A stretch of DNA of 64,000 nt from assembly GCF_014648415.1 (NCBI RefSeq), contig NZ_BMRB01000001.1, positions 310,001 to 374,000 on the forward strand. The letters are read 5' to 3'. The translations under genes were made by a program, and so were the position numbers. This document shows, one piece after another, positions 56,104 through 64,000 of the stretch. Every line of letters starts with the position of its first letter. Position 1 is the first letter of the stretch. A model generated the notes under the pieces. That model was not told where the DNA came from. It made no database searches and saw nothing but the letters and a program-made list of their open reading frames with translations. The stretch is from Actinokineospora fastidiosa (GTDB lineage: Bacteria; Actinomycetota; Actinomycetes; Mycobacteriales; Pseudonocardiaceae).

Positions 56104-56201
56104 GACGGCCAGGACGAGGGGGCAAGGGGGAAGAGCGGTCGACTGGGGGCAGCAGGTTGAGGTCGTTGTGGGGGACCCCAGCGACCTTCCCCTCTACCTC
56201 C

Positions 56202-58238
56202 TCATCGCATCGGGCGCGTTCGGTCCTCTATGTCCTCTCGGCGCACGATCTGGGTTACTGGGCCGGTTTCGGTGTGGCCCTCCCTGGCCAGCCAGTCGCT
56301 CAACTCGCGGGCCACTGCTTGGAGGGTGGGGCGGCGGCGGGGTTCGTTGTCCAGGGCCGCTGTCAGCAGGCGTAGGTGGGCGCTCTGCTTGGGGATCTCG
56401 GTCAGGGGCTCGGACTTCGCGGCGGCCATCAGGGCGGCCATGGCGTTCTCGCGGTTGCCGCGTGGGGGCTTGCCGGTGAGGGCGTAGCTCACCGTGGCGG
56501 CCAACTGCCAGGCGTCGGAGGCGGGGGTGGCGTTGGCGCCCGCGGCGGTCTCCGAGGCGAGGAAGTCGGGGGTGCCGACCATCATGCCGGTGGCCGTGAG
56601 GGTGGAGTCGCCCTTCGAGCGGGCGATGCCGAAGTCGATCAGGTGGGCGTTGCCGTCGGGGTCGATGATGATGTTGGAGGGCTTCACGTCGCGGTGGAGG
56701 ACGCCCTTGGCGTGGGCGGCGGCGAGGGCGCCCGCCATGGTGATCCACAGCCGGGCGGCGGCCACGTCGTCGAGCGGGCCGCCGTCGGTGACGCGGTCGG
56801 CGAGGGGCTGGCCCTCGATGTACTCCATGACCAGGCCGAGGCCCTCGGGCTCGGAGACGATGTCGTACACCCGCACGCAGTTGGGGTGGTGCACGGCGGC
56901 CAGCGCGCGGGCCTCGCGCAGCATGCGCTCCTCGGTCTCGGCGTCGGGCGCGTGGGCCATCTTCACCGCGACCGTGCGGTCGAGCTGGGTGTCGACGGCC
57001 AGCCACACCGTGCCGAAGCCGCCCCGGCCCAGGGCGCGGACCTTGCGGAAGCGGCTGCCGGTCGGGCGGATGGACGGCGGCGGGGCGGCAGCGCCGCGCG
57101 GGGTGAACGGCAGCGGGCCGGGGTCGGCGGCCAGCGCGGCGCCCTCGGGCTCGCCGCGCAGCGTCGGCGGGTGCGCCGGGTAGGCGCCCTCCGGCTGGTA
57201 CGGCGGCAGCGGCGGGGGCGGCTGGTACGGCGGCGGCTGCTGCCCCGACAGCAGCGGCGGCTGCTGGCCGGACATCAGCGGCTGGCCCTGCCCGGAAAGC
57301 GGGCCTGACAGCGGCTGGCCCTGCCCGGAAAGCGGGCCGGACAGCGGCTGCCCCTGCTGCGCTGTCGGCGGGCCGTGGGTGGGCGGGACGACCTTGGCGT
57401 TCTGCACGGCCAGGGCGCTGTCCACGCGGGTCGGCTGCGGCGGGCCGACCGGGCGGGCGGGCGGGGGCGGCGGCACCGGCCGGGCCGCGGTCTCCGGGCG
57501 CGGACCCTGGTCCGGTCGGGCGGGCTCGGGACGCTGGTAGTTGCGCTCGATGACCGCCCAGCTCGGCGGCCCGACCACCAGCACCGGGATGAGCCCGAGC
57601 ACCGAGAACAGCAGGAAGCCCGCCCACAGGTGAGCCGCGGTGTTGGCCTCGACCGGCAGCGTGAGCAGCACCATCAGCGCGAACGGGCCCCACAGCAGCC
57701 TGCCCGGCCACTTCGGGCCGCGGCGCAGCGCCAGCCTGCCCTGGAGCAGCACGAACAGCAGGCACAGCGCGGGCACGATGACCAGCATCAGCAGCCGCAG
57801 CAAGTACATCGGGGTGCTCTCGAAGGGGTGGAACAGCACCTCGTAGGCGTTGGCCCGCCCGCCGAGGTACTCGGCCTGGCTGTCGACCCAGCAGTGCCGG
57901 TCGCCGAAGGAGGCCAGCTCGGCCTTGGACAGCGGCACCGGCTGGCCCGCGAACACCCGGTTGTAGACCGTGCCGACGCCGTTGAACAGCAGCCACGGCA
58001 GCAGCAGCCCGAACACGCCCCCGACCACGGCGAACACGCTGATCGTGGCGGTGTTGTAGAGGTTGCCGGTGAACTTGCGCACCAGGGCGATGACCAGGGC
58101 GCCGAGGGTCGGCAGGAGCGCGATCAGGGCTCCGGCCGTGCTGGTCGCCCACACCCAGTCGCCCGGGCAGAACCCGGGCCCGAAGATGCTGTGCGCGAAC
58201 GACAGCAGCGAAGCGGCCAGCTCGAGCACTGCGTCCAC
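56202..58238 (-). CDS. membrane Ser/Thr protein kinase with reversed domain order
   Basis: This protein of about 678 residues has an N-terminal membrane half with about five segments (STAGALIALLPTLGALVIAL, VFAVVGGVFGLLLPWLLFNG, LLRLLMLVIVPALCLLFVLL and more), a Pro/Gln-rich linker with repeats of GQPLSGPLSGQ, and a C-terminal Hanks-type kinase (about 390-650): LGRGGFGTVWLAVD, VAVKMAHAPD, VLHRDVKPSNIIIDPDGN, LIDFGIARSKGD, GTPDFLASE. Most PknB-like kinases have the kinase first and the sensor last, so the order here is reversed. All catalytic residues are present. GTG starts at 58256, 58238 and 58229 are possible; the choice is uncertain. Confidence 0.88.
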   Translation of the reverse strand: MDAVLELAASLLSFAHSIFGPGFCPGDWVWATSTAGALIALLPTLGALVIALVRKFTGNLYNTATISVFAVVGGVFGLLLPWLLFNGVGTVYNRVFAGQPVPLSKAELASFGDRHCWVDSQAEYLGGRANAYEVLFHPFESTPMYLLRLLMLVIVPALCLLFVLLQGRLALRRGPKWPGRLLWGPFALMVLLTLPVEANTAAHLWAGFLLFSVLGLIPVLVVGPPSWAVIERNYQRPEPARPDQGPRPETAARPVPPPPPARPVGPPQPTRVDSALAVQNAKVVPPTHGPPTAQQGQPLSGPLSGQGQPLSGPLSGQGQPLMSGQQPPLLSGQQPPPYQPPPPLPPYQPEGAYPAHPPTLRGEPEGAALAADPGPLPFTPRGAAAPPPSIRPTGSRFRKVRALGRGGFGTVWLAVDTQLDRTVAVKMAHAPDAETEERMLREARALAAVHHPNCVRVYDIVSEPEGLGLVMEYIEGQPLADRVTDGGPLDDVAAARLWITMAGALAAAHAKGVLHRDVKPSNIIIDPDGNAHLIDFGIARSKGDSTLTATGMMVGTPDFLASETAAGANATPASDAWQLAATVSYALTGKPPRGNRENAMAALMAAAKSEPLTEIPKQSAHLRLLTAALDNEPRRRPTLQAVARELSDWLAREGHTETGPVTQIVRREDIEDRTRPMR

Positions 58239-58364
58239 TGCTCCTCTCTGATCCACCGGCTGTTGTCGACCAGCCTAATGCCGACGCCGATCGCCGCCTC
58301 GGGGCTCATCCACAGGGACGTCCGGAGACCCTCGGGGGTTGCGGTCGGATGGCAAGGTGGGGCC

Positions 58365-60248
58365 ATGGGCTCCCACGCCGACGCGCACCGCCGCAGCATC
58401 GCCGACCCCGAGGGCTTCTGGCTGGAGGCGGCCGCCGCGGTCGACTGGACCCGGGCGCCGAGCCGGGCCCTGGACGACAGCGCCGCCCCGCTGTACCGGT
58501 GGTTCCCCGACGGCGTGCTCAACACCTGCCACAACGCCCTCGACCGGCATCTGCCCGACCGCGCCGACCAGGCCGCGCTGATCTACGACTCGCCCGTCAC
58601 CGGCGTCAAGGCCACCTACACCTACGCCGAGCTGACGGACCTGGTCGCCCGGTTCGCAGGCGTGCTCGCGGGCCTCGGCGTCGGCCGGGGCGACCGGGTG
58701 ATCGTCTACCTGCCGATGATCCCGCAGGCCGTGGTCGCGATGCTGGCCTGCGCCCGGCTCGGCGCGGTGCACTCGGTCGTCTTCGGCGGCTTCGCCCCGC
58801 GCGAGCTGGCCTCCCGCATCGACGACGCGCGGCCGAAGGCCATCGTGGCGGCCTCCGGCGGCATCGAGCCGAGCCGGGTGGTGCCGTACCGGCCGATCAT
58901 CGCCGAGGCGCTGCGGATGAGCGCCCACCGGCCCGACCACGTGGTCGTGGTCCAGCGTCCCGAGGTCCCCGCCGAGCCGGTCGACGGCGACGTGGACTGG
59001 GACGCGGCGATGGCGGCGGCCGAGCCGGTGGGGTGCGTCCCGGTGGCGGCGACCGACCCGCTGTACGTGCTCTACACCTCCGGCACCACCGGGCGGCCCA
59101 AGGGCGTGGTGCGCGACAACGGCGGGCACGCGGTGGCGCTGGCCTGGTCGATGCCGAACATCTACGACATCCACCCCGGCGAGGTGTTCTGGGCGGCCTC
59201 CGACGTGGGCTGGGTCGTCGGCCACTCCTACATCGTGTACGCGCCGCTGCTGGTGGGCGCGACGACCGTGCTGTACGAGGGCAAGCCGGTCGGCACCCCG
59301 GACGCGGGCGCGTTCTGGCGCGTCATCGCCGAGACGGGCGCGAAGGCCCTGTTCACCGCGCCGACGGCGTTCCGGGCCATCAAGCGCGCCGACCCAGAAG
59401 CCGCCGAACTGGCCAAATACGACCTGTCCCGGTTCGAGACGCTGTTCCTGGCCGGGGAGCGGCTGGACCCGCAGACCTACCACTGGGCGGCCGGGAAGCT
59501 GGGCGTCCCGGTGATCGACCACTGGTGGCAGACGGAGACGGGCTGGCCGGTCTGCGCCAACCCCCGCGGCCTGGAGCCGATGCAGGTGAAGCCCGGCAGC
59601 CCGAGCGTGCCCGTGCCGGGGTTCGACGTGCGGGTCCTGGACGAGGGCGGCGCCGAGGCGCCCGCAGGCGTCGAGGGCGCGATCGCGATCCGCCTGCCGC
59701 TGCCCCCGGGCACGCTGCCCACGCTGTGGGGAGACGATCAGCGCTACATCGAGTCGTACCTGAGCCAGTACCCCGGCTACTACCTGACCGGCGACGGCGG
59801 CTATTTCGACTCCGACGGCTACCTGTACGTGATGGGCCGCGTCGACGATGTGATCAACGTGGCCGGACACCGGCTGTCCACCGGCGCGATGGAGGCCGTG
59901 CTGGCCGCGCATCCCGCCGTCGCCGAGTGCGCCGTCATCGGGGTCCGGGACGCGCTGAAGGGCCAGCTGCCCCGGGGTTTCGTCGTGCTCAAGGCTGGCG
60001 CGTCGATCGACCCGGAGACGTTGCGGTCGGAGCTGGTCGCGGCCGTGCGGCGGGAGATCGGCCCGGTGGCCGCGTTCCGCGATGTGGCCATTGTGGACGG
60101 ACTGCCGAAGACGCGCAGCGGCAAGATCCTGCGGAAGACGATGCGCGGCATCGCCGACGGGCGCGACGAGCCGGTCCCCTCGACGATCGAGGACCCGGCC
60201 GTGCTGGCGGCGCTGCGCCCGGTCCTGCTGCCCGGCGAGGCCACCTGA
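58365..60248 (+). CDS. propionyl-CoA synthetase-like acyl-CoA ligase
   Basis: This 627-residue adenylate-forming enzyme of the acetyl/propionyl-CoA synthetase class has LYVLYTSGTTGRPKGVVRDN (the VRDNGGH form typical of PrpE), FWAASDVGWVVGHSYIVYAP, DHWWQTETGWPVCANPRG, YYLTGDGGYFDSDGYLYVMG, RVDDVINVAGHRLSTGAMEA and the acetylatable Lys in KTRSGKILRKTMRGI. It would activate propionate or another short acid for the methylmalonyl pathway. The ATG at 58365 has an AGGTGG ribosome-binding site. A shared hairpin follows the gene. Confidence 0.9.
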   Translation: MGSHADAHRRSIADPEGFWLEAAAAVDWTRAPSRALDDSAAPLYRWFPDGVLNTCHNALDRHLPDRADQAALIYDSPVTGVKATYTYAELTDLVARFAGVLAGLGVGRGDRVIVYLPMIPQAVVAMLACARLGAVHSVVFGGFAPRELASRIDDARPKAIVAASGGIEPSRVVPYRPIIAEALRMSAHRPDHVVVVQRPEVPAEPVDGDVDWDAAMAAAEPVGCVPVAATDPLYVLYTSGTTGRPKGVVRDNGGHAVALAWSMPNIYDIHPGEVFWAASDVGWVVGHSYIVYAPLLVGATTVLYEGKPVGTPDAGAFWRVIAETGAKALFTAPTAFRAIKRADPEAAELAKYDLSRFETLFLAGERLDPQTYHWAAGKLGVPVIDHWWQTETGWPVCANPRGLEPMQVKPGSPSVPVPGFDVRVLDEGGAEAPAGVEGAIAIRLPLPPGTLPTLWGDDQRYIESYLSQYPGYYLTGDGGYFDSDGYLYVMGRVDDVINVAGHRLSTGAMEAVLAAHPAVAECAVIGVRDALKGQLPRGFVVLKAGASIDPETLRSELVAAVRREIGPVAAFRDVAIVDGLPKTRSGKILRKTMRGIADGRDEPVPSTIEDPAVLAALRPVLLPGEAT

Positions 60249-60256
60249 CGCGAAGC

Positions 60257-60283
60257 GGGGCCCGCTCGCGGAGAGCGGGCCCC
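60257..60283. terminator. bidirectional terminator between ligase and thioredoxin genes
   Basis: GGGGCCCGCTC (60257-60267) and GAGCGGGCCCC (60273-60283) form a perfect 11-bp stem with a 5-nt loop, between two convergent genes whose stops are 8 and 7 bp away. Confidence 0.8.
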
Positions 60284-60290
60284 GGTCGCG

Positions 60291-60668
60291 CTACTGCTGG
60301 TCCTGCTGGGACTGGGCCTCGGCGATCTTGGCCCGCACCTCGCCCATGTCCACGGCCTTGACCTGGCTGATCAGGTCCTCCAGCGCCGCGGCGGGCAGCG
60401 CGCCCGGCTGGGCGTAGAGGACGACGCCCTCGCGGACTGCCATCACGGTGGGGATGGACGAGACGCCGAAGGCTTGGGCGAGGGCCTGCTGGGCCTCGGT
60501 GTCGACCTTGCCGAACACGACGTCGGTGTGCTTCTCCGACGCCGCGTCGAACACCGGGGCGAACTGGCGGCACGGACCGCACCAGCTCGCCCAGAAGTCG
60601 ACGAGAACGGTGTCGCCACCGCCCACGACCTCGTCGAAGTTTTCGGTGGTCAGCTCGACGGTTGCCAC
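60291..60668 (-). CDS. trxA: thioredoxin
   Basis: This 125-residue protein has the thioredoxin fold with VLVDFWASWCGPCRQFAPVF (redox site WCGPC), VFGKVDTEAQQALAQAFGVS, the cis-Pro loop SIPTVMAVREGVV, and a C-terminal Gln-rich extension of about 20 residues. It reduces disulfides in cytosolic proteins. The start GTG is at 60668. No thioredoxin reductase gene is adjacent. Confidence 0.95.
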   Translation of the reverse strand: MATVELTTENFDEVVGGGDTVLVDFWASWCGPCRQFAPVFDAASEKHTDVVFGKVDTEAQQALAQAFGVSSIPTVMAVREGVVLYAQPGALPAAALEDLISQVKAVDMGEVRAKIAEAQSQQDQQ

Positions 60669-60761
60669 ATGGCCTCCCTGGATTCGGCTGTCCCCAGGTT
60701 AACGATCCGGGTCATGGGGGAATTCCCCGGTGACCCCGCCCGGCAATCCCGAAGGGGCCGA

Positions 60762-61565
60762 CTAACACGCTCGGTAAGCGGTCACCACCACCGACGCCGT
60801 CACCTGAACCGGCGTCGGCATCGCCGCTATGCGCTCATCGCGGTCCTGACGGGCGTGGAAAGCGTTCGGGCCCATACCGATGAGAGCGCGCACATCGTCG
60901 CGGTCGAGGGTGAGGGTGAATTCGCAGAGCCGCTGGTCGCGCACGGTGAAGAACGGCGCGAGGCGGGCGTCGATGCGGTCCTGCTTGTCCTCGTCCACGG
61001 TGAGCAGGTCCAGTTCGGACACCAGTTCGGCGAGGTGGCCGCTGGTCGGGGCCGCCACCAGCAGCGTGCCGCCGTCGCGCAGGACGCGGCGGAGTTCGGG
61101 CGGGTTGCGCGGGGCGAAGACGTTGAGGACCAGGCTCGCGGCCGCGGTGCGCACCGGTAGCGGCTGCCAGAGGTCGCAGGCCACGGCGCCGATGCGCGGG
61201 TGGGCCCTGGCGGCGCGGCGCAGGGCCGGTTTGGACGAATCGAGGGCGATGCCCGGGCCGTCGTCGAGCAGCGCGGAGAGGTAGAAGCCGGTGCCCGCGC
61301 CCGCGTCGACCACCAGCCCAGGCGCGCGCCAGTCGGCCAGAGCGCGCACAAGCGGGTCGTAGTGGCCCGCGGCCAGGAACCCGGCCCGGGCGGCGACCAT
61401 CTCCGCGGTGTCGCCCGCGGCGGGCGCGCCGCGCAGGAGGGTCACGTATCCCTGCTTGGCGACGTCGAAGCTGTGCAGGCGCGGACAACGCAGCACGCCG
61501 ACGTCCGCCGCCAGGCCCTCACCGCAATGCGGGCAGACCAGGAACGGCAGGACGTCGGCGAGCAC
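60762..61565 (-). CDS. RlmA-type 23S rRNA guanine-N1 methyltransferase
   Basis: This 267-residue protein has the RlmA/TlrB layout: a zinc module LPFLVCPHCGEGL and LRCPRLHSFDVAKQGYVTLL (C11, C14, C27, H31), AGDTAEMVAARAGFLAAGHY, then the SAM core VDAGAGTGFYLSALLDD and GIALDSSKPALRRAAR. Members methylate G745 or G748 of 23S rRNA; TlrB-type members give macrolide resistance. Which position is modified here cannot be told from sequence. The start GTG is at 61565. Confidence 0.87.
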   Translation of the reverse strand: MLADVLPFLVCPHCGEGLAADVGVLRCPRLHSFDVAKQGYVTLLRGAPAAGDTAEMVAARAGFLAAGHYDPLVRALADWRAPGLVVDAGAGTGFYLSALLDDGPGIALDSSKPALRRAARAHPRIGAVACDLWQPLPVRTAAASLVLNVFAPRNPPELRRVLRDGGTLLVAAPTSGHLAELVSELDLLTVDEDKQDRIDARLAPFFTVRDQRLCEFTLTLDRDDVRALIGMGPNAFHARQDRDERIAAMPTPVQVTASVVVTAYRAC

Positions 61566-61582
61566 GCACCGACCTTACGGGG

Positions 61583-62245
61583 TCAGCGGCGGGCGAAAGC
61601 CGCGCGGACCTTCGGGCTGAACAGGGCCAGACCGCCGCCTGCCAGCAGGAGCAGGCCGGTCAGCAGCAGCCAGCCGGGGTTGGCGCCGGTGTCGGCCAGG
61701 TCGTCGTCCTCCCCGGGCGCGCCGGGGGCGGTGGTCGTGGTGACCTCGGGCGAGGTGGGCACGTCCGTCGTCGGCGTCACGTCGGTGGTGGTCTCACCGG
61801 GCGCCGTGGTCGTGGTGGTCCCGCTGGAGGTGGTCGTCGTGGTCGTGGTGGTCGTGTCCTTGACCCCGCAGGCGAACCAGTGGCTGACGTCGGGGATGTT
61901 GCCGCCGTTGTTGAGCGGCGAGTACAGGTCCAGCCAGGGCAGGGCGCCCAGGTCGGGGGCGTCGTAGGTGTTGTAGCCGTCGCCGCCCTTGACGACCACG
62001 CCCACGACCTCGACGCCGTCGGGGACGGACGTGATGTCGATGTACTGCTTGCTCGGGTCGCTGTCGGTCAGCTGGACCGCGGTGCTGCCCGGCCACAGCT
62101 GCGGGCAGTCCTTCGCCACGGCGTTGCCGTCGTGCTGGGTCGCTCGGGGGTCTTCTTCAGGCGTCTGGGCCAGCGCCACGGACGGGAGGCAGGTCAGCAG
62201 GCCAGCCAGCAGGGCAGCCGCGCCGACGCGTCGCAGAGTGACCAC
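61583..62245 (-). CDS. cell-wall surface protein with LAxTG sorting signal
   Basis: This 220-residue exported protein has a signal peptide (ALLAGLLTCLPSVALAQT), a globular domain of about 110 residues (CPQLWPGSTAVQLTDSDPSK, VVGVVVKGGDGYNTYDAPDL, PDVSHWFACG), a long Thr-rich stalk, and a sorting signal LADTG followed by a membrane segment (WLLLTGLLLLAGGGLALF) and Arg residues. LAxTG suits class E sortases of actinomycetes. The GTG at 62245 has an AGGTGG ribosome-binding site and is preferred over the ATG at 62275. The globular domain is not recognised. Confidence 0.85.
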   Translation of the reverse strand: MVTLRRVGAAALLAGLLTCLPSVALAQTPEEDPRATQHDGNAVAKDCPQLWPGSTAVQLTDSDPSKQYIDITSVPDGVEVVGVVVKGGDGYNTYDAPDLGALPWLDLYSPLNNGGNIPDVSHWFACGVKDTTTTTTTTTSSGTTTTTAPGETTTDVTPTTDVPTSPEVTTTTAPGAPGEDDDLADTGANPGWLLLTGLLLLAGGGLALFSPKVRAAFARR

Positions 62246-62359
62246 TTTCTCCACCTTTGATCGAACATGGGCCATGTGGGCGACAACGATCGTCTTGGGC
62301 GGAAAGGTACCGCACGACTACTACGAGCTGACCACAACCCACCACGCTCGATCGAATGA

Positions 62360-63706
62360 TTACGCCAGATCATCCAGAGCAGCGGAAATGGCGCGGTGGA
62401 AGGTGGGGTAGGCGAAGATCATCCCGCGCAGCGAGTCCACCGGGACCTCGGCGTGCACCGCGACGGCGAGCGCGCCGAGCACCTCGCCGCCCGCCGGTCC
62501 GACCGACGTCGCGCCGACGAGCACACCCCGTCCGGCGTCCGCGACCAGCTTGATGAAGCCGTCGTTGCCCACCTTGTGGATCCAGCCGCGCGACGACGAC
62601 GGGATCAGCGTGCTGCCGACCCGGACGTCGACGCCGCGCTCCCGCGCCTGCGCCTCGGTCAGCCCGACCGCGCCCACCTCGGGGTCGGTGAACGTCACCC
62701 TGGGCACGGCGCGGTAGTCGGCGGACGCGGGCTCGCCCAGGATGTCGGCCACGGCGATCCCCGCCTGGTACATCGACATGTGGGTGAACGCGCCCTCGCC
62801 GGTCACGTCGCCGATGGCCCACAGCCCGTCCGCGGCGCGCATGCGCCGGTCGACCTCGATGCCCTTGGCGGACTCGTCCAGGCCGTACGCCCCGACGCCG
62901 AGCGCCTTGAGGTCGGTCCTGCGGCCGGTGGCGATCAGCAGCTGCCCGGCCTTCACCGTGTCGCCGTCGACGGTCACCGAGAACGCGCCGCCGTCGTGGC
63001 TCACCGACGTCACCTTCGCGCCGACGCGCACGTCGATGCCCTCGGCGGCGAACTGCTCCGCGATCAGCTCGCCCGCCTCCGGCTCGTCCCTGGGCAGCAG
63101 CCGGTCGGCGGACTGCACGACCGTGACCCGCGCGCCGAAGCGGCCGAACACCTGGGCGAACTCGCAGCCCACCGGCCCGCCGCCGACCACGACGACCTCC
63201 CCGGGCACGGCCTTGGCCCGCACGGCCTCCCGATTGGTCCAGAACGGCGTCCCGGCCAGCCCGTCGATGGGCGGCACGGCGGGCTCGGTGCCCGGGTTGA
63301 GCACGATCCCGCGCTCGGCGTGGATCGTGGTGTCGCCGACGACCAGCTCGCCGGGCCCGGTGATGCGCGCCCTGCCGCGCACGAACTCCACGCCCGCCTT
63401 GGTCAGCCGCTCGACGGCCACGGCGTCGTCCCAGTCGTCGGTGGCCTCGTCGCGGATGCGGGCGGAGACCATGGACCAGTCGGTGTGCACCTCCGCCGTC
63501 CCGGCCAGCTCCCCCACCCGGCGCGCCTCGGCCAGGGCGTGCGCGGCGCGGATCATCATCTTCGTGGGGACGCAGGCGTAGTACGGGCACTCCCCGCCGA
63601 CGAGCCGCGCCTCGATCGCCGCGACCCGCAGGCCAGCGCCCGCGAGCCTCGTCGCCACCTGCTCCCCGCCCGGGCCCAGCCCGACCACCGCGATGTCCAC
63701 CCGCAC
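62360..63706 (-). CDS. FAD-dependent pyridine nucleotide-disulfide oxidoreductase family protein
   Basis: This 448-residue flavoprotein has the FAD site VVGLGPGGEQVATRLAGAGL, a redox Cys pair CPYYACVPTK (C40 and C45), the NAD(P) site VVVVGGGPVGCEFAQVFGRF and the second FAD site GLWAIGDVTGEGAFTHMS. The C-terminal catalytic HPTxxE of lipoamide/mercuric reductases is YPTFHRA here, so the usual His-Glu dyad is missing. It may be a quinone or other oxidoreductase such as LpdA-like enzymes. The neighbour genes give no hint. Confidence 0.88.
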   Translation of the reverse strand: MRVDIAVVGLGPGGEQVATRLAGAGLRVAAIEARLVGGECPYYACVPTKMMIRAAHALAEARRVGELAGTAEVHTDWSMVSARIRDEATDDWDDAVAVERLTKAGVEFVRGRARITGPGELVVGDTTIHAERGIVLNPGTEPAVPPIDGLAGTPFWTNREAVRAKAVPGEVVVVGGGPVGCEFAQVFGRFGARVTVVQSADRLLPRDEPEAGELIAEQFAAEGIDVRVGAKVTSVSHDGGAFSVTVDGDTVKAGQLLIATGRRTDLKALGVGAYGLDESAKGIEVDRRMRAADGLWAIGDVTGEGAFTHMSMYQAGIAVADILGEPASADYRAVPRVTFTDPEVGAVGLTEAQARERGVDVRVGSTLIPSSSRGWIHKVGNDGFIKLVADAGRGVLVGATSVGPAGGEVLGALAVAVHAEVPVDSLRGMIFAYPTFHRAISAALDDLA

Positions 63707-63750
63707 CGGCTTCTCCTCTCGACGACGTCAACTCTGCCACCGCCGGAGGG

Positions 63751-63776
63751 TCCCGGCCCCCGTGCGGGGGCCGGGA
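63751..63776 (-). terminator. terminator hairpin after the AA10 gene
   Basis: TCCCGGCCCCC (63751-63761) and GGGGGCCGGGA (63766-63776) form a perfect 11-bp stem with a GTGC loop, 12 bp after the AA10 gene stop on the minus strand and before the oxidoreductase start. Confidence 0.75.
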
Positions 63777-63787
63777 GCCGCTTTCCG

Positions 63788-64000
63788 CTACTGGAAGATC
63801 ACATCACTGCAGAAGTAGTACGACTGGTCGAGGTGGCTGGCCTGCCAGATCGTGTAGACGATGTGGCGGCCCGTCCGGCTGCCCGCGTTGACGTCGACCT
63901 GGTAGATCCCGTTGCCGGGCGCGTACCGGCCGGTCGCGGTCACCAGCTGCAGGTCGCTCCACCGCAGCGGCTGGGTCGTGGGGTCGAAGCCCTGCCGGGT
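63788..64000 (-). CDS. AA10 lytic polysaccharide monooxygenase, C-terminal part
   Basis: The last 70 residues of an AA10 enzyme are visible: GFDPTTQPLRWSDLQLV, GIYQVDVNAGSRTGRHIVYT and WQASHLDQSYYFCSDVIFQ. The internal copper-site residues of this part (His in SHLDQ region and the Phe/Tyr near the end) fit chitin/cellulose-binding monooxygenases that cleave crystalline polysaccharide outside the cell. The N-terminus with signal peptide and His1 lies beyond the window. It is not followed by a carbohydrate-binding module, so the catalytic domain is last. Confidence 0.9.
   Translation of the reverse strand, partial: TRQGFDPTTQPLRWSDLQLVTATGRYAPGNGIYQVDVNAGSRTGRHIVYTIWQASHLDQSYYFCSDVIFQ

Noticed and set aside
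57280-57360. DNA repeats in the kinase linker as a mobile element
   Set aside because: They encode an in-frame GQPLSGPLSGQ peptide repeat in a Pro-rich linker, which is ordinary low-complexity expansion.

Overview
The window is high-GC actinobacterial DNA, with GC3 near 90% in most genes, GTG starts, ATGA/GTGA stop-start overlaps, RpfB, an actinobacterial-type S-box leader, FAAL, PMT and DUF397/Scr1-like pairs. The mix (DUF5753 HTH plus DUF397, a DUF6232-like protein, tricorn protease, LAxTG surface protein) suggests the order Pseudonocardiales. The genus cannot be fixed from the sequence alone.

The backbone is a conserved actinobacterial neighbourhood. As I recall, the same set lies together in Mycobacterium tuberculosis around Rv1002c-Rv1026: DUF501, FtsB-like, eno, a lytic transglycosylase, mazG, mfd, prs, glmU, a TetR gene, rsmA/ksgA, ispE, a pks16-like FAAL, pth, rplY, rpfB, tatD, metG, rsmI and PMT. 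Here it runs from 1 to about 54 kb with several insertions.

Region by region. 1-14.9 kb: cell division and glycolysis genes (DUF501-FtsB-eno), a TPR protein, a lytic transglycosylase, a methyltransferase, a giant tricorn-type protease, an unlisted 52-residue secreted peptide, mazG with a SurA-like lipoprotein, a DUF2079 membrane protein and mfd. 15.0-25.7 kb: an accessory block holding an AbiE-like pair whose first protein carries a PD-(D/E)XK-like domain, a type IV McrBC restriction system, a methyltransferase, a PQQ sugar dehydrogenase-like lipoprotein, a crotonase-family enzyme, a two-gene pair sharing an amyloid-like GDNITQIG motif, and an Scr1/Scr2-like regulator pair. 25.7-35.2 kb: prs-glmU, a cytosolic diguanylate cyclase, tRNA-Gln, a fatty-acid desaturase, TetR, rsmA, an SAM riboswitch with a Cys-containing leader peptide and a MetN-like protein that has lost most catalytic ABC residues, then ispE. 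35.3-43.8 kb: a signal-less periplasmic-binding-protein homologue, two exported proteins, an ABC-F protein with an odd low-GC3 insert that carries an antisense DNA-damage-type promoter, a 77-bp tandem repeat array, FAAL, a DivIVA-repeat protein, pth and rplY. 43.8-54.2 kb: a 144-bp stacked hairpin, rpfB-tatD-metG, a PadR-controlled ABC exporter, rsmI, a PH-like protein and PMT. 54.2-64 kb: a GlxA-type regulator, an orphan gene, a second long hairpin, a membrane Ser/Thr kinase with reversed domain order, a propionyl-CoA synthetase-like enzyme, thioredoxin, an RlmA-type methyltransferase, an LAxTG surface protein, a flavin oxidoreductase and the 3' part of an AA10 polysaccharide monooxygenase gene.

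Many genes appear leaderless, with a TANNNT -10 box ending 6-8 nt before the start codon, and this was used to settle several starts. The strongest candidates for something new are the GDNITQIG motif pair at 23.5-24.3 kb, the SAM-riboswitch/leader peptide/degenerate MetN unit at 32.9-34.2 kb, and the insert in the ABC-F gene at 39.1-39.2 kb.
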